A stretch of 48,245 nt of DNA from Elusimicrobiota bacterium. GTDB taxonomy: Bacteria; Elusimicrobiota; Elusimicrobia; Elusimicrobiales; UBA9959. Each line of letters begins with the position of its first letter. Positions within the stretch are counted from its first letter, which is position 1. Shown here piece after piece: positions 24,603-33,681 of the stretch. The translations under genes were made by a program, and so were the position numbers. The stretch spans positions 1-48,245 of the forward strand of contig JACQYT010000064.1 of the NCBI GenBank assembly GCA_016208085.1, read 5' to 3'. The notes beneath the pieces were generated by a model, which ran no database searches, had not been told where the DNA came from, and saw only the letters and a program-made list of their open reading frames with translations.

Positions 24603-25808
24603 ATGATACTTCCAAAATTCAGGCGGCCTGCTTTCAAGATAATTCATTCCAGGTTACAGGAAAAACGCAAATTTATCCAGGTTTTGCTGGGGCCCCGGCA
24701 AGTCGGGAAGACAACCTTGATAAGACAATTCCTGGAAGGGAATAAAACTCCGCAGCATTACGCCTCGGCGGATGAGCCTTCATTGCGGGATACTACCTGG
24801 ATAGAGGCCCAGTGGGAGATCGGCCGCCTGCGGATAAAGGATGCGGGCAAGAACGGCGCTATCTTTATACTGGATGAGGCGCATAAAATTACAAATTGGT
24901 CTGAAGTGGTTAAGCGGCTATGGGATGAGGATACCGCCGCGGGGAGGGATTTAAAAGTCGTTCTGCTTGGCTCCTCGCCTCTGTTGATACAAAAAGGCCT
25001 TACCGAAAGTCTTGCCGGCCGCTTTGAGCTGATCCGGGTGACGCATTGGTCATTTGTAGAAATGAAAGACGCGTTTGGCTGGAATTTGGACCAATACCTG
25101 TATTTTGGCGGCTACCCTGGCTGCGCCGAACTTGCGTCGGATGAGGAACGCTGGCGGCGCTATATACAGGATTCTCTGGTAGAGACGGCGCTATCGCGGG
25201 ATATTTTCTTGCAGAAGCGCGTGGATAATCCCGCTCTTATGCGTCAATTATTTCGCCTGGGCTGCGACTACTCAGGGCAGATATTGTCTTATCAGAAGAT
25301 GATAGGGCAGTTGCAAGGGAAAGGCCATACGGTTACGCTCGCGCACTACTTGGAGCTTCTATCCGGAATAGGAATGGTGGCGGGGCTGCAAAAGTATTCC
25401 GGCAGCCGTCTGCGGCAGCGCGGCTCAAGTCCCAAGCTGCTTGTTCTGAACACCGCGCTTATGACCAGCGGCGCCAACCAAACTTATCCGTCGGCGCGTG
25501 AAAATGGAGATGTTTGGGGAAGGCTTGTGGAGTCGGCAGCAGGCGCCCATCTGTTCAATGGGTTGGCAGGTACCGGCACGGAAGTCCTCTATTGGCGGGA
25601 GGGGAACAGGGAAGTGGATTTTGTGATGAAAAGCTATGATCGTATTATAGCTTTGGAAGTTACAAGTTCCAGGCGCAAGGACTCAATGCCTGGGATGGCG
25701 CTCTTTGCAAAAGAATTTCATCCGGCCAGGAAACTTCTGGTGGGCGGGCAAGGCATACCGCTTGAGGAATTTCTTTCCAAGCCGGCGGATTTTTGGCTTA
25801 AACGCTGA
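24603..25808 (+). CDS. AAA+ ATPase of the AAA_14/DUF4143 type
   Basis: A 401-residue protein: P-loop LGPRQVGKTT (about residues 29-38), Walker B IFILDEAH (about 88-95), sensor-like VVLLGSSPLL, then the DUF4143 C-terminal part with YLYFGGYPGC, and a nuclease-like ending EVLYWREGNREVDFVMK...IIALEVTSS, reminiscent of a PD-(D/E)xK core (E-x-D...E-V). This family is widespread, often single-gene and laterally spread; its role is not established, although links to addiction or mobile DNA have been suggested. It sits between two housekeeping genes with its own regulated promoter, which fits acquisition. Confidence 0.8.
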   Translation: MILPKFRRPAFKIIHSRLQEKRKFIQVLLGPRQVGKTTLIRQFLEGNKTPQHYASADEPSLRDTTWIEAQWEIGRLRIKDAGKNGAIFILDEAHKITNWSEVVKRLWDEDTAAGRDLKVVLLGSSPLLIQKGLTESLAGRFELIRVTHWSFVEMKDAFGWNLDQYLYFGGYPGCAELASDEERWRRYIQDSLVETALSRDIFLQKRVDNPALMRQLFRLGCDYSGQILSYQKMIGQLQGKGHTVTLAHYLELLSGIGMVAGLQKYSGSRLRQRGSSPKLLVLNTALMTSGANQTYPSARENGDVWGRLVESAAGAHLFNGLAGTGTEVLYWREGNREVDFVMKSYDRIIALEVTSSRRKDSMPGMALFAKEFHPARKLLVGGQGIPLEEFLSKPADFWLKR

Positions 25809-25918
25809 CCGGCTTTTAGGCATGGTAACGGCATTAAAGGCGAGTAAAATGAGCCCGCTAAAACGCCCAGCATCGCGAGGCTTGAGCGGGGCGGAAATGA
25901 CTTCGCCGAGTAGTTACG

Positions 25919-25944
25919 CCGGAAAATTCAATTAAATTTTCCGG
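25919..25944. repeat. CCGGAAAATT hairpin upstream of glyQ
   Basis: Arms CCGGAAAATT and AATTTTCCGG with a six-base loop, seven bases before the AGGAGG ribosome site of glyQ. Similar CGAAAATTG hairpins head the repeats at 37562 and 38731. Being this close to the ribosome site it could affect glyQ translation. No glycine riboswitch or T-box is recognisable in 25809-25961. Confidence 0.5.
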
Positions 25945-25961
25945 GCTATTAGGAGGCTTGC

Positions 25962-26822
25962 GTGAATTTCCAGGATATCATACTCAGGTTTGACGCGTAT
26001 TGGGGCAAACAGGGCTGCGCCATAGTTCAGCCTTATGACCTTGAAAAAGGCGCCGGGACGTTCAACCCCGCCACTTTCTTCGGCTCGCTGACGGCGCAGC
26101 CGATGAAAGTCGCCTATGTGGAGCCTTCGCGGCGTCCCGCCGACGGGCGCTTCGGAGAAAATCCGAACCGCCTCGCCAAATATTACCAGTACCAGGTCGT
26201 CATCAAGCCTCCCTCCGTGGATATACAGCGGCTATATTTGAACTCGCTCAGGGCCATAGGCATCCACCACGAGGAGCACGACATACGCTGGATAGAGGAC
26301 GACTGGGAATCTCCGACGCTGGGCGCGTCGGGCGTGGGCTGGGAGGTGTGGCTGGACGGCATGGAGGTGACCCAGTTCACCTATTTCCAGCAGATGGCCT
26401 CTTTTGAGCTGAACCCCATAAGCGTGGAGCTAACCTACGGGCTTGAGCGCCTGGCGATGTTCTCCCAGAAGAAAAAGAACATCTTTGACCTTATGTGGAA
26501 CGACTGCGTGACCTATGGCGAGCTGCACAAGGCCCAGGAGCGCCAGTTCTCCCATTACAATTTTGAATACGCCGACGTGGCCAACCTGCGCAGGAATTTT
26601 GAGGATTACGAGCGGGAGGCCGCCGTTCTGATAAAAGACGGGCATTATCTTCCCGCCTACGACCTGGTGATGAAGTGTTCGCACGTCTTTAACCTTATGG
26701 ATTCGCGCGGGGCTGTTTCCGTTTCCGAGCGCGTGGCGCTGATACATAGGATACGGGACCTGTCCAAAGCCTGCGCCACGGCCCACGTAAAAGCTGCGCT
26801 TATAAGCAGGAGTTTCCAATAA
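25962..26822 (+). CDS. glyQ: Glycyl-tRNA synthetase alpha subunit
   Basis: Catalytic subunit of the bacterial alpha2-beta2 glycyl-tRNA synthetase. It starts with GTG at 25962 behind a perfect AGGAGG. The 286-residue protein is nearly invariant in family segments: FQDIILRFDAYWGKQGCAI, PYDLEKGAGTFNPATF, EPSRRPADGRFGENPNRL, HDIRWIEDDWESPTLGA, and GWEVWLDGMEVTQFTYFQQ. Its stop overlaps the glyS ATG by one base (TAATG), so the two subunits are translated together. Confidence 0.97.
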   Translation: MNFQDIILRFDAYWGKQGCAIVQPYDLEKGAGTFNPATFFGSLTAQPMKVAYVEPSRRPADGRFGENPNRLAKYYQYQVVIKPPSVDIQRLYLNSLRAIGIHHEEHDIRWIEDDWESPTLGASGVGWEVWLDGMEVTQFTYFQQMASFELNPISVELTYGLERLAMFSQKKKNIFDLMWNDCVTYGELHKAQERQFSHYNFEYADVANLRRNFEDYEREAAVLIKDGHYLPAYDLVMKCSHVFNLMDSRGAVSVSERVALIHRIRDLSKACATAHVKAALISRSFQ

Positions 26823-28897
26823 TGAATAAACGAGACGCGCTGCTTGAAATACGCATTGAAAACATTCCCGCCCGCTTCGTCGTTTCGGCGGAAACGCAGC
26901 TTGAGGCCCGCGCGCGGGAACTGCTTGCCGAAGCGTTCCTGCCTTTTGAGGGACTGAAAGCTTACGGCACCTACAAAAGACTGGTCCTTTATATAACCGG
27001 GCTGCCGGCAAAGAGCGAAGAACAGACACGGAAGGCCCTGGGGCCGCCGGTTAAATTATGGAAGGACGCCGACGGCAATTTTACCCCCCAGAGCGCCGGT
27101 TTCGCCGCATCCCAGGGGACCACTCCGGATAAGCTGACCGTCGAGACCGCGCCGAAAGGCGAAGTGCTTGCGGCCTTGAAAAAGATCCCCGGCCGCCCGG
27201 CGGCGAAGCTCCTGGCCGGGATCTTCCCCAAAATAATGGCGGGCCTGGAGTTTCCGAAGACCATGGTCTGGGAGGAAACGCGGGTCCGTTTTGCGCGCCC
27301 GGTGCGCGGCCTGCTGGCCCTTTACGGGGAAAAGATAGTCCCGTTCGCCTTTGCCGGGGTCAAAAGCGGCCGGCTCACCGCGGCCTTGAGCGCCAGAGGT
27401 TCCAGGCGCCTCGCCGTCGCTTCGGCCGAGAAATATTTCAGGGCGCTTGAAAACGCCAATGTGCTGGTAAAGGACGAAGACAGGGCCCGGACGCTGGAGC
27501 ATGAGCTTGAGCAGGTTTCAAAACGGATGAAGCTTGAAGTCCAAGCCGATCCGGAGCTGTTGAAGGAAAACCTGTACCTGGTGGAATATCCGGTCTGCGT
27601 GGTGGGCTCATACGCGCAGGAATTCCTGAAGCTGCCGGCCGAACTGGTGCACCTGGTCATGAAGAAACAGCTTAAGTTCTTCAGCGTATGCGACTCCCAA
27701 AAACGGCTTCAGCCTTATTTTATCGGCATACGCGACGGCGTCTCCAGGGGCCAGAAAAACGTAGAGGAAGGATTCAAGAACGTGCTGGAGGCGCGTTTTA
27801 AGGACGCGAGCTTCTTCTATACCCGCGACCTGGCCGTTGGGCTGGACGAGCTGGCCGCCGGGCTTAAGGCCGTAACTTTCCAGGAAAAACTCGGGTCCAT
27901 GCAGGATAAGACCGAGCGCGTCTCGGCTATAGCGGCCCTGCTCTGTGAAAACATCAAGGGCCCGGCGTTGAATATAGAGGAAATAAAAAAAGCCGCCCGG
28001 TATGTTTACGCCGACCTTACCAGTAATGTGGTGCGGGAATTCACGGAACTGCAGGGGGTTATGGGCTATTATTACGCGCAAAACGCTAAATTAACCGAAA
28101 CGGCCGCTAAAGCCGTGGGTGAGTTTTACCGGCCCCTGAGCGCGAAATCCCCGCTCCCTTCCTCGCCGGAAAGTTCGGCGCTGTCGCTGGCCGGCAAAGT
28201 GGACAACCTGGTCTCCCATTTTTTACTCGGGCTTGTTCCCTCCGGCAGCGCGGATCCCCACGGCCTGCGGCGCCAGGCCATGGGTATCGCGCGCATAATC
28301 CTGGAAAACGACATCAGCCTGGACCTTAAGGCGGTTTGCAGGAACGCGCCCGCGACCGTGCCCCTTAACTGCGAGCTGCTGGCGCTGCTGCTGGATTTTA
28401 TCTGGCAGCGGGCCGGGGCGATCTTTGCGGAGGCCGGTTTCAGGTTTGACGAAATAAAAGCCGTCAAAGAATTCTTTCTGAAGGACGGAAATCTGTCGGA
28501 CTGCCGGCGCAGGATAGCCGATCTGCACGCGGTCAGGAAAACCCCCGGTTTTGACGCTATAGCGACGGCTTTTAAAAGGGCCAAAAATATACTTAAACAG
28601 GCGAAATTCGCCTCCGCTTCCGCGCCGGCCGAGCTGCTGTTCGCCGGCGACGAGGAGCGCCTTCTTTACTCGGATATCAGGGCGCTTTCCGCCAGGCTTG
28701 GCGGCTATCTCGCCGGCCGCGACTATGGGAAAAGCCTGGTGGAACTGGTCTCCATCAAAGAAAACCTTGATAATTTTTTTAACAAGGTGCTGGTGATGGC
28801 CGACGATGCGGCTGTCAGGGAAAACAGGCTGAAGCTTATACAATCGCTCGTGAACCTTTTTGAAGACGTAGCCGACCTTTCGCAACTGCAGCAGTAA
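26822..28897 (+). CDS. glyS: Glycyl-tRNA synthetase beta subunit
   Basis: The tRNA-recognising subunit, 691 residues, normal length. Visible are the N-terminal LLEIRIENIPARFV, the FPKTMVWEE and RFARPVRGLLAL stretches, AEYP-like LVEYPVCVVGSY, the GVSRGQKNVEEGFKNVLEARFKDA segment, the HD-like KTERVSAIAALLCE region, the DPHGLRRQAMGI motif and a C-terminal anticodon-binding (DALR-type) helical domain. It begins at the overlap with glyQ. Confidence 0.97.
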   Translation: MNKRDALLEIRIENIPARFVVSAETQLEARARELLAEAFLPFEGLKAYGTYKRLVLYITGLPAKSEEQTRKALGPPVKLWKDADGNFTPQSAGFAASQGTTPDKLTVETAPKGEVLAALKKIPGRPAAKLLAGIFPKIMAGLEFPKTMVWEETRVRFARPVRGLLALYGEKIVPFAFAGVKSGRLTAALSARGSRRLAVASAEKYFRALENANVLVKDEDRARTLEHELEQVSKRMKLEVQADPELLKENLYLVEYPVCVVGSYAQEFLKLPAELVHLVMKKQLKFFSVCDSQKRLQPYFIGIRDGVSRGQKNVEEGFKNVLEARFKDASFFYTRDLAVGLDELAAGLKAVTFQEKLGSMQDKTERVSAIAALLCENIKGPALNIEEIKKAARYVYADLTSNVVREFTELQGVMGYYYAQNAKLTETAAKAVGEFYRPLSAKSPLPSSPESSALSLAGKVDNLVSHFLLGLVPSGSADPHGLRRQAMGIARIILENDISLDLKAVCRNAPATVPLNCELLALLLDFIWQRAGAIFAEAGFRFDEIKAVKEFFLKDGNLSDCRRRIADLHAVRKTPGFDAIATAFKRAKNILKQAKFASASAPAELLFAGDEERLLYSDIRALSARLGGYLAGRDYGKSLVELVSIKENLDNFFNKVLVMADDAAVRENRLKLIQSLVNLFEDVADLSQLQQ

Positions 28898-28906
28898 GAA
28901 ATTATT

Positions 28907-29067
28907 AAAAATTTTTCCGGCAAAAATTTTTAATATACCCCGCCCGAAAGCCGCGGGGAAACCTTAGGGCAAGAGGGAGTTTGAGGGAGAAAGAAATTTC
29001 TCCATCATCTCCGGCGCGGGGATGAACCCCGCGCCGGGTAGGATAAAATGTTGCTTCAACATTTTAT
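28907..29067. repeat. Composite five-hairpin repeat, complete copy 1
   Basis: Five successive inverted repeats: an AAAAATTTTT palindrome (28907-28931), a CCCCGC/GCGGGG stem (about 28939-28958), a GGAGAAA/TTTCTCC stem (about 28986-29003), a CCGGCGCGGGG/CCCCGCGCCGG stem (29011-29037) and the ATAAAATGTTG palindrome (29043-29067). The single-stranded GGAAACCTTAGGG and GAGTTTGAGGG connectors are almost identical in copy 2 (31787). It fills the gap between glyS and the next gene and ends just before that gene's GGAGG site. Confidence 0.8.
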
Positions 29068-29081
29068 TTTGGAGGATGATT

Positions 29082-30551
29082 ATGTCCCGATTTGAAGAGC
29101 GGATTTTTCACGCGGTACAGGGCCGCAACCCGCTGATCTATCTGCATACGCCGGAGGAAGAGCGCGTAACCGAAAGCCTCGCGCCCCTGGCGCCGCGCTG
29201 TTTCCCCGGCGGCTCGCTTACCACCTGGAGTTGCGTTTGCGGATTTGAGCCGGCCGTGGACGGCGTGGACACGCGCGATCCAGCGGTCGCGCTGGAGCAA
29301 ATAATCGCCAACCCCCGGCGCGGGTTCTATGTCATGAAAGACCTTTCGGACTTCCTGAGCGATCCAAAGGTAGTCCGCGGGCTGCGCGAGGCTTACTTCT
29401 CCTTCTCCCGCAGCTACCAGGCGGCCATCGTGCTCACCTCGCCGGCCGCCGCGCTGCCCGACGCCCTGGAAAAGGCGTTCTGCTATATTGAGCTGGACGC
29501 GCTTTCGTCCGATGAACTGGCGGCGCGCGTGCTGGCGGTTGAAAAACAGTTTCCCGGCGCGGCGCTGCCGGCGGATCTAAGGCCGCAGGTCATTCTGGCC
29601 CTGCGCGGATTAACCATGGCGGAAGTCAACCATGTCATGTACCGCGTTTTCAGCGCAGGCACAGCCAAAGAAAACGTTCTTGACGAGATCTTCGCCGAAA
29701 AGGGGCTGCTCGCGAAAAAGGCCGGCTTTCTGGAGTTTATCCCGCTCAAGTTCGACACCAGCATTGTCGGCGGCCTGGAGAACGTCAAAACCTGGGCCGC
29801 CAAGCGCAAGGATTTGTTCAACCAGGAGACGGTCAATGCCGGGATACCCATCCCAAAAGGGATCCTTATCATGGGGGTCAGCGGCTGCGGAAAAAGCCTG
29901 CTGGCCAAGGCTATAGCGGGACTCTGGCACGTACCCTTGTTTCGCCTGAACATGAGCCTGATCTTCTCGGGCCTCTACGGCAGTCCCGAGGCCGCGTTCC
30001 ACCGCGCCTTATGCACGATCGAGGCTATTGCGCCCGCCGTGCTCTGGATCGACGAGATGGAAAGCAGCCTGAGCACGCCCAAGGAAGCCGCCACGCCGCA
30101 GTCCATGGTATTCTCGGAGTTCCTGACCTGGATGCAGGAAAAGCCCCCTCTTGTTTTCGTGGCCGCCACAGCCAACCGCATTGAGATGCTTCCGGCCGAG
30201 GTCGTCCGGAAGGGGCGCTTTGACCAGGTGTTTTTCTGCGACCTGCCCGAAACGGAGGAGCGCGCCCAGATCATCAGGATCCATCTGGCGCGCAACTCCG
30301 TGGATCCAAAAAAAATAGACATCAGCCGCCTGCTCGGCTCGACGAACGGCTGGAGCGGCGCGGAAATAGAGCAGGCCATCATCGCGGCGCGCATCGATGC
30401 GTACCAGGCGAAACGAACGATGACCGTGGATGATATTCTGGCGCAGGCCTACAATATGGTGCCGCTTTCCAGGACAATGGCCGAGCAGGTCAAAGCTATC
30501 CGCGATTGGGCTTACAAACGGGCCACGCCCGCTTCCATAAGAACGTCCTGA
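29082..30551 (+). CDS. Ycf46-like AAA+ ATPase
   Basis: The ATG at 29082 follows a GGAGG site and gives 489 residues; the longer frame to 29022 reads through the repeat. The N-terminal half (about 1-240) is a RecA-like, inactive-looking domain (NPLIYLHTPEEERV, GFYVMKDLSDFL), and the C-terminal half is an active AAA module: Walker A GVSGCGKS (about 265-272), Walker B VLWIDEME (about 320-327), sensor 1 AATANR and the arginine-bearing KGRFDQVFFCDLP. This layout is that of Ycf46 proteins known from cyanobacteria and plastids, where a role in stress or carbon use has been proposed. The function here is unknown. Confidence 0.85.
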   Translation: MSRFEERIFHAVQGRNPLIYLHTPEEERVTESLAPLAPRCFPGGSLTTWSCVCGFEPAVDGVDTRDPAVALEQIIANPRRGFYVMKDLSDFLSDPKVVRGLREAYFSFSRSYQAAIVLTSPAAALPDALEKAFCYIELDALSSDELAARVLAVEKQFPGAALPADLRPQVILALRGLTMAEVNHVMYRVFSAGTAKENVLDEIFAEKGLLAKKAGFLEFIPLKFDTSIVGGLENVKTWAAKRKDLFNQETVNAGIPIPKGILIMGVSGCGKSLLAKAIAGLWHVPLFRLNMSLIFSGLYGSPEAAFHRALCTIEAIAPAVLWIDEMESSLSTPKEAATPQSMVFSEFLTWMQEKPPLVFVAATANRIEMLPAEVVRKGRFDQVFFCDLPETEERAQIIRIHLARNSVDPKKIDISRLLGSTNGWSGAEIEQAIIAARIDAYQAKRTMTVDDILAQAYNMVPLSRTMAEQVKAIRDWAYKRATPASIRTS

Positions 30552-30754
30552 CGGACACCTGACCTCCCTCCGCTTTTTGAGCCCTTAGGCCCAGACAGGC
30601 CCGGCCTTTCTGCCCAATTAAAGCTGGGCCATAATATTTTCAAAAAAGAGTCTAAAGCCTCAAGCGGAGAGTTCCAATTATTGATAACCTTTAAATAGAG
30701 CGGCGCATGGCCGTAGGCCCTGATACGGCGCCTGCGCAGGTATTGGAGGATGAA

Positions 30755-31762
30755 ATGAAAAAAATTTTTGCAGCGGTTCTTCTGCTGGCTTCCTGGACGC
30801 CCGCGCAGGCGGCGGAAGCCGATCACTTCACGCTGGACGAAGGCCGGGTGGCCGATATCACCGCCGAGGTGAACACCCTGGCCAACGAGGGCCTGGCCCA
30901 GGCCATAGAGGACCTTAACGCGGGCGGGACCTGCGACGACGCGCGCGAGAGCGAAGAACGGCTTTACGAGCGGCTTACCTGCGTTTTCTCAAATCACAAG
31001 AAAGGCCGGCTGGTGCAGGTTATAATAAACGGCGAGGTGCCGCGCACTGTGATACCGCTGAAGGAATCGGTTTACAGCGAATGGAGCATCTGGAACGGCT
31101 TCCTGCTGGGTCGTAAAGGCGCGGCCAAGAGCCCGCTGGCCCTTTTCCCCCTTATAAAGATAGGCGACACTACGGTGGGCGTGGACAAGCTGGAGCATCT
31201 ATTCGGCATGGGCCTGCGCTATTTTAAGAAGCGTTATTTTGAGGAGCGGCCGCTGGTTTCCGTGCTGAAAGGCGGCATCTTCAAGGAGAAGACCTTCCTG
31301 GGCGGCAACATACTGGCCACCGGGGTGTTCTCCTACGCGGACCTCGCGGCAAATTTCAACGGCATGCGTTTCTGGAACCACATGCTGCAGAAGCGCGACG
31401 ACGCGCTGGGCGCGCGGCATAACGCGGGGCCTTATCTCTTCTGCCGCGAGGGCAAATGGGTAAAGAACGAGGAACGCCCCATAGATTTGCGGACCTACGT
31501 GGACGCGACCATGCAGGAGAGCATGAACTGCTCCAAGTTCGCCACCGCGGGCGGCGCGCGCAAGTTCCGCGACGCCCTGGCCGCTCTGCAGACAAAGGAC
31601 AGCAACCGCGTCTTCTCCTGCCCCGAAAATCCCGGCCTGATGGACGAGACCGCTAAAAAATACGAGGTTGAGATAGCCGGCGACAGCCGCGGCACCAAGG
31701 TGGACCACTGGATAATAAACCGCGAGGGCAACGGCCAGGTTTCTTATTTCAACGAATTTTAG
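30755..31762 (+). CDS. Exported protein of unknown function
   Basis: Starting at the ATG at 30755, behind TTGGAGG, the protein has 335 residues with a clear Sec signal peptide (MKKIFAAVLLLASWTPAQA, cleavage after AQA). The mature part has few cysteines (pairs such as TCDDARE...LTCVF and LFCRE...MNCSK that could form disulphides), a GVDKLEHLFGMG stretch and a WIINREGNGQVSYFNEF end. I recognise no family. It is expected to be periplasmic. The 30552-30754 gap before it holds no other gene or clear signal. Confidence 0.7.
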   Translation: MKKIFAAVLLLASWTPAQAAEADHFTLDEGRVADITAEVNTLANEGLAQAIEDLNAGGTCDDARESEERLYERLTCVFSNHKKGRLVQVIINGEVPRTVIPLKESVYSEWSIWNGFLLGRKGAAKSPLALFPLIKIGDTTVGVDKLEHLFGMGLRYFKKRYFEERPLVSVLKGGIFKEKTFLGGNILATGVFSYADLAANFNGMRFWNHMLQKRDDALGARHNAGPYLFCREGKWVKNEERPIDLRTYVDATMQESMNCSKFATAGGARKFRDALAALQTKDSNRVFSCPENPGLMDETAKKYEVEIAGDSRGTKVDHWIINREGNGQVSYFNEF

Positions 31763-31786
31763 CGGCTCTACCCGGCGGTCATTACT

Positions 31787-31952
31787 AAAAATTTTTGCGG
31801 CAAAAATTTTTACAATGCCCCGACCTTTGGTCGGGGAAACCTTGGGATAAGGGGGAGTTTGAGGGGGAAAGTAATTTCCCCCGCATCTCCGGCACGGGAC
31901 GCAAGAAAACCCCGTGCCGGGTACGATAAAATGTTGTCCGACAACATTTTAT
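31787..31952. repeat. Composite five-hairpin repeat, complete copy 2
   Basis: Same order of stems as the copy at 28907: perfect AAAAATTTTTGC palindrome (31787-31811), CCCCGACC/GGTCGGGG, GGGGGAAA/TTTCCCCC, CCGGCACGGG/CCCGTGCCGG and a perfect 13-bp-arm ATAAAATGTTGTC palindrome (31926-31952). Stems 2 to 5 differ from copy 1 at positions that change together on both arms, so pairing is kept. The last palindrome includes the stop codon of the minus-strand gene ending at 31949. Confidence 0.8.
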
Positions 31953-32203
31953 TCTCCGGCCGCCGGTTTTCTGGTTTTTTTGAACGCTTTGACGAGGAGC
32001 GCTATGAGGAAGGCGGCGACGGCCAGGCCGGCGACGCCGAAAACCGCTATTATAAGCAGTTGCTGGGGCGAGGGGATGCTGGGGCCCTGGGCCTGCGCCC
32101 CGGTTTGAGCCGCGCAGACCGAAGAGAAGAGAAGCGCGGCAAGGACGGCTCCGCCTTTACCTGGCCATGCACTCCGCCTGTTTTTTGTATGCTTCCACTT
32201 CAT
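31949..32203 (-). CDS. Small exported membrane protein overlapping the zincin gene
   Basis: The ATG at 32203 lies inside the 3' end of the upstream secreted zincin gene and overlaps it by 47 bases. The 84-residue product has a basic start (MKWKHTKNRR), a signal-like hydrophobic stretch ending VCAAQTGAQAQ, then PSIPSPQQLLII and a second membrane helix (about 52-75) followed by basic KAFKKTRKP. No ribosome site is seen, so coupled translation from the overlap is likely. Function unknown; position makes it a candidate partner (for example immunity) of the zincin, which is inference only. Confidence 0.5.
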   Translation of the reverse strand: MKWKHTKNRRSAWPGKGGAVLAALLFSSVCAAQTGAQAQGPSIPSPQQLLIIAVFGVAGLAVAAFLIALLVKAFKKTRKPAAGE

Positions 32204-33566
32204 AATCAATATTATAATACCCCTTTTCCTTGTATTCTTTCCAGTAGTGATAATAGAAATCGCCCACAAAGCTGTTCTTATACTGGTCGGTATGCACGAA
32301 TTCGTGGTACAAAATGCAATTCTGCTCTTTTTCGCCCAAGCCGTTGAACTCCTTCGCGTCCACCGTCACCGCCAGCTGCGAGGTCGTCATGGCCAGGGCG
32401 GGCACGGGGCCGATGTTGTTTATGGCTCCCGCCAGCCCGCCTTTTGCGACCAGGCGGCCGGAATTTAACTCCACCTGCATCGGAGGCTGGCTGCCGCCGA
32501 ACGCCTGATAAACAGGGTCCGCTGCGGCCATCACGGTGACGGCCGCGCCTGTCGTGAGGTTCCAGGCGGCGTTAGCCGTCGCCTTGACGGGCGACAGGAG
32601 CGCGTCCACGACATTGCCTTTGGCGAGGTTAGTGACGAAACCGCCGACGCCGTCCCTGACGAAATTATAGGCCGTAAAGGCCACGGTTCCGACGGCGGCT
32701 TTCACCGTGTTCACGACCGCGTTCCCGACATTTTTAACGCCCGCCCAGAGCCTGCCGAAGAAGCCCTTCTCTTCCTGCGCGCCGGTTTTCAAGGCCGGCG
32801 GGGCCTTGGCGTTCTGCAGTAATTCAAGTTTCTGCTCTTCAGGGGATTTTCCGCCGGTTTTTAGCGCCTTCGGTCCGAGTGAAAAGTCTTTGCCGGAAAG
32901 GTCCGTCGGGCGTTTTTTGCCCGTGTCTGAGCCGTCGAAAAAATTGTCAAGGGCGCCGTAGTCGCCCTGCTTGACCTTGCCGGAGACGCCGGAAAGATCC
33001 TTGCCGAGGCCGACGGCGTTGAATTTCTCTATTTTTTTCTGCTGCCTGGCGTCGTCTTCCGCGAATTTGGGCTTAAGCGCCTGGTAATCGTAAGCCTGTT
33101 TATATTGCGCGGCCTGCAGGATGTTGTTCTCTTTAAGCCATTTAATATCGTCGCCGGTCAAAGCGGCGGTCAGATAGCGCTGCTGGATATCTTTCAGCAG
33201 CGCGCGTTTTTCAGCCAGGAGTTTGCCATCTTTTTTAAAACAGGCTTTTGCATCCGCCGCGTCTTCGGGGTCCATGTCCAGGAGAAGCCTGGCGTCGAGC
33301 GGCCCTGCGGAAAGAAGGCCGACGGATTTTTCCGCTTCCTTGCAAGCCCGTTTTGCCTCTTCCAGCATGGTTTCCCGCTCGGCCGGCGCAAAGGTCTCCC
33401 AAGACGCCTTATCAACGTCCTGTCTTTGCGCCAGATAGTCCCAGCATACGCAGTCATCCGCGCGCCATTGAAGGCCTGTCGCGGCGTCCTGCGCCTTCAA
33501 CCCCGCGTTTTGCGCGAAACACAGGGAAAAAGCCGGGACAAGTATGGATAAAATTTTTTTTAGCAT
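32157..33566 (-). CDS. Secreted protein with C-terminal zincin (HExxH) domain
   Basis: The ATG at 33566 with a GGGAGG site about ten bases upstream gives 469 residues. Residues 1-27 are a signal peptide (MLKKILSILVPAFSLCFAQN). The middle is helical and charged (about 30-260), followed by a Gly/Ala/Val-rich stretch with glycine-zipper-like spacing (about 265-350) that might insert in a membrane. The last 60 residues carry HEFVH at 421-425, then TDQY and, further on, YEVEAYKKQAE, whose Glu residues could be the third zinc ligand. HExxHxxQ endings of this kind are typical of DUF4157-like zincins in toxin proteins. A protease or toxin role is inferred. Confidence 0.6.
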   Translation of the reverse strand: MLKKILSILVPAFSLCFAQNAGLKAQDAATGLQWRADDCVCWDYLAQRQDVDKASWETFAPAERETMLEEAKRACKEAEKSVGLLSAGPLDARLLLDMDPEDAADAKACFKKDGKLLAEKRALLKDIQQRYLTAALTGDDIKWLKENNILQAAQYKQAYDYQALKPKFAEDDARQQKKIEKFNAVGLGKDLSGVSGKVKQGDYGALDNFFDGSDTGKKRPTDLSGKDFSLGPKALKTGGKSPEEQKLELLQNAKAPPALKTGAQEEKGFFGRLWAGVKNVGNAVVNTVKAAVGTVAFTAYNFVRDGVGGFVTNLAKGNVVDALLSPVKATANAAWNLTTGAAVTVMAAADPVYQAFGGSQPPMQVELNSGRLVAKGGLAGAINNIGPVPALAMTTSQLAVTVDAKEFNGLGEKEQNCILYHEFVHTDQYKNSFVGDFYYHYWKEYKEKGYYNIDYEVEAYKKQAECMAR

Positions 33567-33681
33567 TGTCAAAACCCTCCCTTGCCGCGCCTATGTTACC
33601 TATATACCTATATAATATAAAGGAAAAACGGGCGTAAGTCAAGGGCCTTTTGGACGGCCTCTGAACGGAGGCTCCTTCTCC

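Noticed and set aside
25809-25961. Possible glycine riboswitch or T-box ahead of glyQS
   Set aside because: Only one AT-rich hairpin is visible; neither the glycine aptamer core nor a T-box sequence is recognisable.
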